From assembly GCA_945883885.1 (NCBI GenBank), contig CAMCYM010000038.1:1-10168 (forward strand): a stretch of 10,168 nucleotides of DNA. The letters are read 5' to 3'. Shown piece after piece: positions 7,220-10,168 of the stretch. The position numbers and the translations under genes were made by a program. This DNA comes from Chryseobacterium gleum (GTDB lineage: Bacteria > Bacteroidota > Bacteroidia > Flavobacteriales_D > Sanyastnellaceae). The stretch's first letter is position 1. Each line of letters starts with the position of its first letter. A model generated the notes under the pieces. It was given only the letters and a program-made list of their open reading frames with translations, did no database searches and was not told the origin of the DNA.

Positions 7220-7641
7220 TATTCGCCGTAGTAGGAAGCCGCGTTGTTTTCTGTTTCGTGTAGCCGCACGCAATGCAGTGTGCACCCGTGGTCCGCAAGC
7301 ACCGGAAGCAACCGGTCCCAAATCGCCACCGCCACCTGCTCCGTCGTGGGCTGAATGCCACGCAACCACGCCACATCCAGGTTCAGGTTCCGGTGATCCA
7401 GCTCTTCCACGATGTGTTCCTTCAGAATCCGTTTGAAGTCATCGAAGTTGATGAAGTACCCCGTCTCCGGATCCGGCACCCCTTTCACCGTGACGTACAG
7501 GTCGAAGTTGTGCCCGTGCCAGTTCGCGTTGCCGCACTTGCCGAAGGTCGCCTCGTTGCGCGCATCGTCCCACGCGTCAACCCACAGCCGGTGTGCTGCG
7601 TTGAACCGGACCCGCCGGGTGATGTGAACCGTCCTTCCCAC
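7219..7641 (-). CDS. queD: COG0720 pterin synthase: 6-carboxy- or 6-pyruvoyl-tetrahydropterin synthase
   Basis: This enzyme acts on FolE's product, 7,8-dihydroneopterin triphosphate, to make 6-carboxytetrahydropterin (QueD, toward queuosine) or 6-pyruvoyltetrahydropterin (PTPS, toward biopterin). The 140-residue protein has zinc ligands His17, His42 and His44, catalytic Cys36, the Asp82-His83 pair in ELDHRNLN, and Glu129 in RLHETENN for pterin binding. The Cys-to-HGH spacing is CxxxxxHGH (36-44), as in animal PTPS, rather than the CxxxHGH of E. coli QueD. The symbol queD is therefore provisional. The start is GTG 7641; MGRTVHITRRVRFNAAHRL fits the family and leaves no room for a longer form, because the -7 box ends 4 nt upstream. 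It overlaps folE by 1 nt. No other queuosine gene is in view to settle the pathway. Confidence 0.9.
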   Translation of the reverse strand: MGRTVHITRRVRFNAAHRLWVDAWDDARNEATFGKCGNANWHGHNFDLYVTVKGVPDPETGYFINFDDFKRILKEHIVEELDHRNLNLDVAWLRGIQPTTEQVAVAIWDRLLPVLADHGCTLHCVRLHETENNAASYYGE

Positions 7642-7645
7642 GCCG

Positions 7646-7653
7646 CAAAGATA
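7646..7653 (-). promoter_or_regulatory. queD-folE promoter -7 box, 4 nt before the start codon
   Basis: TATCTTTG reads on the minus strand (7653-7646), an exact TAnnTTTG match. Four nucleotides (7645-7642) separate it from the GTG start at 7641, so the mRNA is probably leaderless. No clear TTG -33 element is seen; it would fall within the start of hldD. Confidence 0.6.
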
Positions 7654-7658
7654 CGGCC

Positions 7659-7666
7659 TACCTTCG
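7659..7666 (+). promoter_or_regulatory. hldD promoter -7 box, 4 nt before the start codon
   Basis: TACCTTCG at 7659-7666 is one mismatch from TAnnTTTG and identical to the pcrA -7 box. It also has the same 4-nt gap to the start codon (ATG 7671). The queD -7 box on the other strand ends 5 bp away. A -33 element would lie inside queD, and none is obvious. Confidence 0.5.
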
Positions 7667-7670
7667 CCGC

Positions 7671-8651
7671 ATGATAGTCGTCACCGGTGCCGCCGGCTTC
7701 ATCGCCAGCCGCCTCGCCCGCCGCCTCAACGCCGACCGCTTCGTCGACCTCGTCCTCGTGGACGACTTCACCCGGGCGGACAAAGCCCGCAACCACGAAG
7801 GACTCGCATGCGCCCACCGCGTCGACCGTGCGGAGTTCTTGCCGTGGCTCGCAGCAAACGAAGACCAGGTGCAGTTCATCTTCCACCTCGGCGCCCGCAC
7901 CGACACGACGCTGCAGGACCGCGAGGTGTTCGACCGGCTCAACCTGCACTACAGCCAAGACGTGTGGCGGGCCTGCGTCCAGTTTGGCCTCCCGCTGGTC
8001 TACGCGTCGTCGGCGGCAACGTACGGGGACGGGGCACACGGCTGGTCCGATGACCATGCGGGCATTCCGGCGCTGCAGCCGTTGAATCCGTACGGCTGGT
8101 CGAAGCAGTTGTTCGATGTGTGGGCGCTGGAAGAAGCGGCGGCCGGGCGGGCGCCCTACTTCTGGGCCGGGATGAAGTTCTTCAACGTCTTCGGGCCGCA
8201 CGAGGACCACAAGGGCCGCATGGCGTCGGTCGCCTTCCACGCCTTCCACCAGTTCCGGACGACCGGGCGGATGCGGCTTTTCCGCTCCCACCGATCGGAT
8301 TTTGTGGATGGTGGCCAAATGCGAGACTTCGTCTTCGTGGACGACCTCGTCGACGTGCTGGTGCACTTCATGCACCACCGCAAGCCGGAGCACGCCGGCA
8401 TCTACAACCTCGGATCGGGGACGGCGCGTTCGTTTCTGGATTTGGCGACGGCCACCGCCGGAGCCCTGCATCTGCCCGCCCACATCGACTTCATCGACAC
8501 GCCCGAGGACATCCGCGCGACCTACCAATACTTCACGGAAGCCGACCTTTCGAAACTGCGCGCAGCCGGATATGCGCGGCCTTTCACGCCGCTCGAAGAC
8601 GCCGTCCGCAGCTACGTGCAGGACTACCTCGTCTCGACGGTAGCTTCCTGA
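7671..8651 (+). CDS. hldD: ADP-L-glycero-D-manno-heptose-6-epimerase
   Basis: Extended short-chain dehydrogenase that inverts C6 of ADP-D-glycero-D-manno-heptose, the last step in making the heptose of the LPS inner core; cytoplasmic, NADP-dependent. The 326-residue protein has an N-terminal Rossmann motif VTGAAGFIAS (4-13), LVDDF after strand 2, FHLGARTDTT (71-80), Ser113/Ser114 in YASSAATYG, the catalytic YGWSK (Tyr141, Lys145), the substrate-side FFNVFGP and HKGRMASV (Lys181), then DFVDGGQMRDFVFVDD and FIDTPEDIRATYQYFT near the end. These phrases are diagnostic for HldD. The third glycine of the GxxGxxG loop is alanine, seen in some NADP-binding Rossmann folds. ATG 7671 begins directly at strand 1, leaving no room for extra N-terminal residues. 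The 3' end overlaps the convergent MerR-like gene by 28 bp. Confidence 0.96.
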   Translation: MIVVTGAAGFIASRLARRLNADRFVDLVLVDDFTRADKARNHEGLACAHRVDRAEFLPWLAANEDQVQFIFHLGARTDTTLQDREVFDRLNLHYSQDVWRACVQFGLPLVYASSAATYGDGAHGWSDDHAGIPALQPLNPYGWSKQLFDVWALEEAAAGRAPYFWAGMKFFNVFGPHEDHKGRMASVAFHAFHQFRTTGRMRLFRSHRSDFVDGGQMRDFVFVDDLVDVLVHFMHHRKPEHAGIYNLGSGTARSFLDLATATAGALHLPAHIDFIDTPEDIRATYQYFTEADLSKLRAAGYARPFTPLEDAVRSYVQDYLVSTVAS

Positions 8652-9055
8652 AATGCTTCGAGCCGCGCGCGCAACGCCCGCAGCCGCTCGAGTACGGCCT
8701 GCCGCTCCGCATCCTGTGGGCCCGCGGCAACCGCGACCAACTCCTCCGCCACGGCTTCGCCGTCAATCCCGCGCCCTTCCCACTCCAGCGGGGCCTCGGC
8801 CGGAACGGTCCAGCCAGACAGCGCTTTGCGCGCGCCGTCCAGCGTGAAGCCCTGCAACTTGACGAGGCGGTGGATCTCGCGGATGGTCGCGATGTCGCGC
8901 TCCGTATAAAACCGCTTGCCACGTGCGTTCGTGCGCGGGTTCAACTGCCGGAATTCCTTTTCCCAATACCGGAGCATCGAGGCATTGAGCCCCAGCAAGT
9001 CCGAGACTTCCGTGATGGTGAAGTAGCGCTTCGCTACCGGTTTCCCTAGCGGCAT
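8624..9055 (-). CDS. MerR-family transcriptional regulator
   Basis: Predicted DNA-binding protein of 143 residues. The N-terminal winged helix-turn-helix of the MerR family is clear: YFTITEVSDLLGLNASMLRYWEKEF (from residue 11), then KRFYTERDIATIREIHRLVK and GFTLDGARKAL to about residue 80. The C-terminal part has no metal-binding cysteines or recognisable ligand domain and ends in a probable coiled coil (RQAVLERLRALRARLEAF), likely for dimerisation. I chose ATG 9055 because MPLGKPVAKRYF fits homologues of this type. A TTG at 9073 is in frame and would overlap the preceding peptidase stop as TTGA. With the ATG the gap to the peptidase stop is 14 bp, so the two genes are probably co-transcribed. 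Target genes are unknown. Its 3' end overlaps hldD by 28 bp. Confidence 0.9.
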   Translation of the reverse strand: MPLGKPVAKRYFTITEVSDLLGLNASMLRYWEKEFRQLNPRTNARGKRFYTERDIATIREIHRLVKLQGFTLDGARKALSGWTVPAEAPLEWEGRGIDGEAVAEELVAVAAGPQDAERQAVLERLRALRARLEAFQEATVETR

Positions 9056-9069
9056 GGAACGAATGTACG

Positions 9070-10047
9070 TCAATCGAACGACTGGTTCGCCGCGTCCGAC
9101 ATCTTCAAAATCTGTTCGTACTGGGCCGGCGTCAAATCGTTGAAGTAGTAGTGCGCCGGATTCACCTTCTCCCCGTCCTTGATGACCTCGTAGTGGAGGT
9201 GCGGCGCGACGGAGGTGCCCGTGGAGCCGACGAAGCCGATGACTTCGCCGCGCTTGACGCGTTGGCCGGAACGGACGGCGAGCTTGCTCATGTGGGCGTA
9301 GAGGGTTTGGTACCCGTAGCCGTGCCGGATGACGACGTGGAGGCCATAGCCGTCGTACTTCTGCTCGGCGGCCACGACGACGCCGTCCCCGGTGGCGAAC
9401 ACCTCCGTGCCCGTCTTCGCGCTGAAGTCCATGCCGTAATGGAACTTGCGGACCTTGTAGATGGGGTGGATGCGGTAGCCCCAGCCACTGGCCAGCGCCC
9501 GGAGGTCGCGGTTGCGCACGGGCTGGATGGCCGGGATGGACTCGGCGAGCTTCGAGGAGTTCCGCGCCAGCCCGAGGATTTCCTCAAACGACCGCGTCTG
9601 CGCAACGAGCTTGCGCTGCAGTTCGCTGACCCGTTCCTGCAGCGCGATGACCGCGTCGGAATTTTCGTAGCCGCGGAGGTTGCGGTTGCGGTCCGTCCCG
9701 CCCACGCCCGGGTTGCGCAGGTGCTCCGGATAGGGTTCAGCCCCGAAGATGGCCCGGTAGATCCCGTCGTCCCGCTGGGTAATTCCGGTGAGCACCGCGT
9801 CCATCTCCTCCACTTCCCCGTTCAGCCGGTCGACTTCTTCCCGCAAGTAGGAGAGTTCGCGCTCGCGAGCGATGTCCGTCGGGCTGGTGAAGAGGTTTTC
9901 TGCGACCCAAACGCTCACAAAGCCCACCGCCCCCACAACGACCAGCTGCCGCAGACCCCACACCACATAGTCCCGCGCGTTGAACGGCGCTTCCTCCATC
10001 TCGAGGGTCCGTTCGTTGAAGCGGTACTTGTGGAATCTTTTCGCCAT
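9070..10047 (-). CDS. Membrane-anchored M23 (LytM/lysostaphin-type) metallopeptidase
   Basis: Predicted periplasmic peptidoglycan endopeptidase or divisome/elongation-associated LytM factor, 325 residues. A short basic cytoplasmic tail (MAKRFHKYRF) leads to one transmembrane helix at about 28-50, a coiled-coil region (about 60-90 and 132-160), then a C-terminal M23 domain from about 185. The zinc and catalytic residues are complete: His203 and Asp207 in FHYGMDF, His252 in LYAHMSK, and His283 and His285 in APHLHYEV, with the typical VGSTGTSVAPHLH context. It should therefore be an active hydrolase rather than a degenerate activator such as EnvC or NlpD. ATG 10047 is preferred; an in-frame ATG at 10074 would add nine residues not usual in the family and overlap the apparent promoter. 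It is divergent from alaS across 79 bp and followed closely by the MerR-like gene. Confidence 0.93.
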   Translation of the reverse strand: MAKRFHKYRFNERTLEMEEAPFNARDYVVWGLRQLVVVGAVGFVSVWVAENLFTSPTDIARERELSYLREEVDRLNGEVEEMDAVLTGITQRDDGIYRAIFGAEPYPEHLRNPGVGGTDRNRNLRGYENSDAVIALQERVSELQRKLVAQTRSFEEILGLARNSSKLAESIPAIQPVRNRDLRALASGWGYRIHPIYKVRKFHYGMDFSAKTGTEVFATGDGVVVAAEQKYDGYGLHVVIRHGYGYQTLYAHMSKLAVRSGQRVKRGEVIGFVGSTGTSVAPHLHYEVIKDGEKVNPAHYYFNDLTPAQYEQILKMSDAANQSFD

Positions 10048-10052
10048 GGAAG

Positions 10053-10060
10053 CAAATGTG
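10053..10060 (-). promoter_or_regulatory. Possible -7 box of the M23 peptidase gene
   Basis: CACATTTG on the minus strand (10060-10053) is one mismatch from TAnnTTTG and ends 5 nt before the ATG at 10047. No TTG -33 element is obvious at the right distance. It is supported mainly by the same close spacing to the start codon seen at pcrA, queD and hldD. Confidence 0.35.
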
Positions 10061-10098
10061 CGGTGTAATTTCACGCACCGCCTGCTTCAGACGGTGTG

Positions 10099-10105
10099 TA
10101 TTTTG
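10099..10105 (+). promoter_or_regulatory. Possible -7 box of alaS
   Basis: TATTTTG at 10099-10105 resembles TAnnTTTG with one base missing, and leaves a 21-nt gap to the alaS ATG. It is flanked exactly by GTGTG (10094-10098) and CACAC (10106-10110). No convincing -33 TTG was seen. Confidence 0.3.
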
Positions 10106-10126
10106 CACACGTTAACAACGCACCCC

Positions 10127-10168
10127 ATGGAATCCCGCCGCGTCCGCCAGCTCTTCCTCGACTTTTTT
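10127..10168 (+). CDS. alaS: Alanyl-tRNA synthetase (first 14 codons, runs off right edge)
   Basis: Only the N-terminus, MESRRVRQLFLDFF, is inside the window. This matches the opening of bacterial AlaS, where a short helix of the form (R/A)xxFLDFF precedes the KGH segment of the class II catalytic domain. AlaS charges tRNA-Ala in the cytoplasm. The call is also supported by position: an M23 peptidase and a MerR-like gene next to alaS is, as I recall, a common arrangement in Bacteroidota. Fourteen residues are few, so the identification rests on pattern recognition. The ATG at 10127 has no Shine-Dalgarno sequence, only an A-rich stretch (GTTAACAACG) upstream. Confidence 0.8.
   Translation, partial: MESRRVRQLFLDFF

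Noticed and set aside
7220..7369. N-terminal extension of folE to a start at 7369
   Set aside because: The extension lies within queD coding sequence and lacks similarity to GTP cyclohydrolase; the ATG at 7219 gives a normal N-terminus coupled to the queD stop.
7485..8528. Minus-strand open frame of 347 codons opposite hldD
   Set aside because: It is antisense to clearly recognisable HldD motifs and also runs into queD; a GC-rich shadow frame.
9151..10068. Plus-strand open frame of 305 codons opposite the M23 peptidase
   Set aside because: It is rich in Val, Asp, Arg and His with no domain; the minus strand holds a complete M23 active site.
1..10168. Mobile elements, CRISPR arrays, tRNA or rRNA genes, toxin-antitoxin or phage-defence systems
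   Set aside because: No transposase, integrase, regularly spaced repeats, tRNA-like cloverleaf or defence-type domain combinations were recognised; the genes are core metabolic and envelope functions.

Overview
The window reads as chromosomal housekeeping DNA from a GC-rich member of the Bacteroidota. Several signs agree. The best promoters match the Bacteroidota form (TTG or TTTG near -33, TAnnTTTG near -7). No start codon has a convincing Shine-Dalgarno sequence. One secreted protein ends in a type IX secretion (T9SS) sorting domain. The PcrA, HldD, GTP cyclohydrolase and MerR proteins resemble Bacteroidota versions. A Flavobacteriales-like or Rhodothermia-like high-GC lineage would fit; the sequence alone does not decide it.

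Layout, left to right. (1) The 5' part of rpsL (S12) leaves the window on the minus strand, with a strong promoter in a 161-bp divergent intergenic region. (2) A plus-strand chain begins with the DNA-repair helicase pcrA/uvrD, whose last domain lies in a different frame from the rest. It continues with a small lipoprotein whose start overlaps the pcrA stop, then an alpha/beta-hydrolase esterase 2 nt further on. (3) A plus-strand gene with its own promoter encodes a secreted peptidylarginine deiminase with a T9SS C-terminal domain. (4) On the minus strand, reading right to left, are a COG0720 pterin synthase (queD/PTPS-like) and folE, joined by a TAATG stop/start overlap, followed by a Bax inhibitor-1 family membrane protein. 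(5) hldD (heptose epimerase for LPS core) faces away from queD across only 29 bp. (6) A minus-strand pair follows, an M23/LytM membrane-anchored peptidase and then a MerR-like regulator whose 3' end overlaps hldD by 28 bp. (7) The first 14 codons of alaS run off the right edge, divergent from the peptidase gene.

Functional links visible here: FolE makes 7,8-dihydroneopterin triphosphate, the substrate of the adjacent COG0720 enzyme, so those two form a two-step pterin module. HldD, the LytM peptidase and the lipoprotein concern the cell envelope. The deiminase is an exported modifier of proteins or peptides. No mobile element, CRISPR array, tRNA or rRNA was seen, and no stretch over 300 bp lacks a gene.

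I found no convincing undescribed multi-gene system. The points most worth checking are the broken reading frame at the end of pcrA; the recurring geometry in which a -7 box ends exactly 4 nt before the start codon (pcrA, queD, hldD), which predicts leaderless mRNAs, two of them with GTG starts; the packed divergent queD/hldD promoters; the palindrome in the rpsL promoter; and the secreted deiminase.
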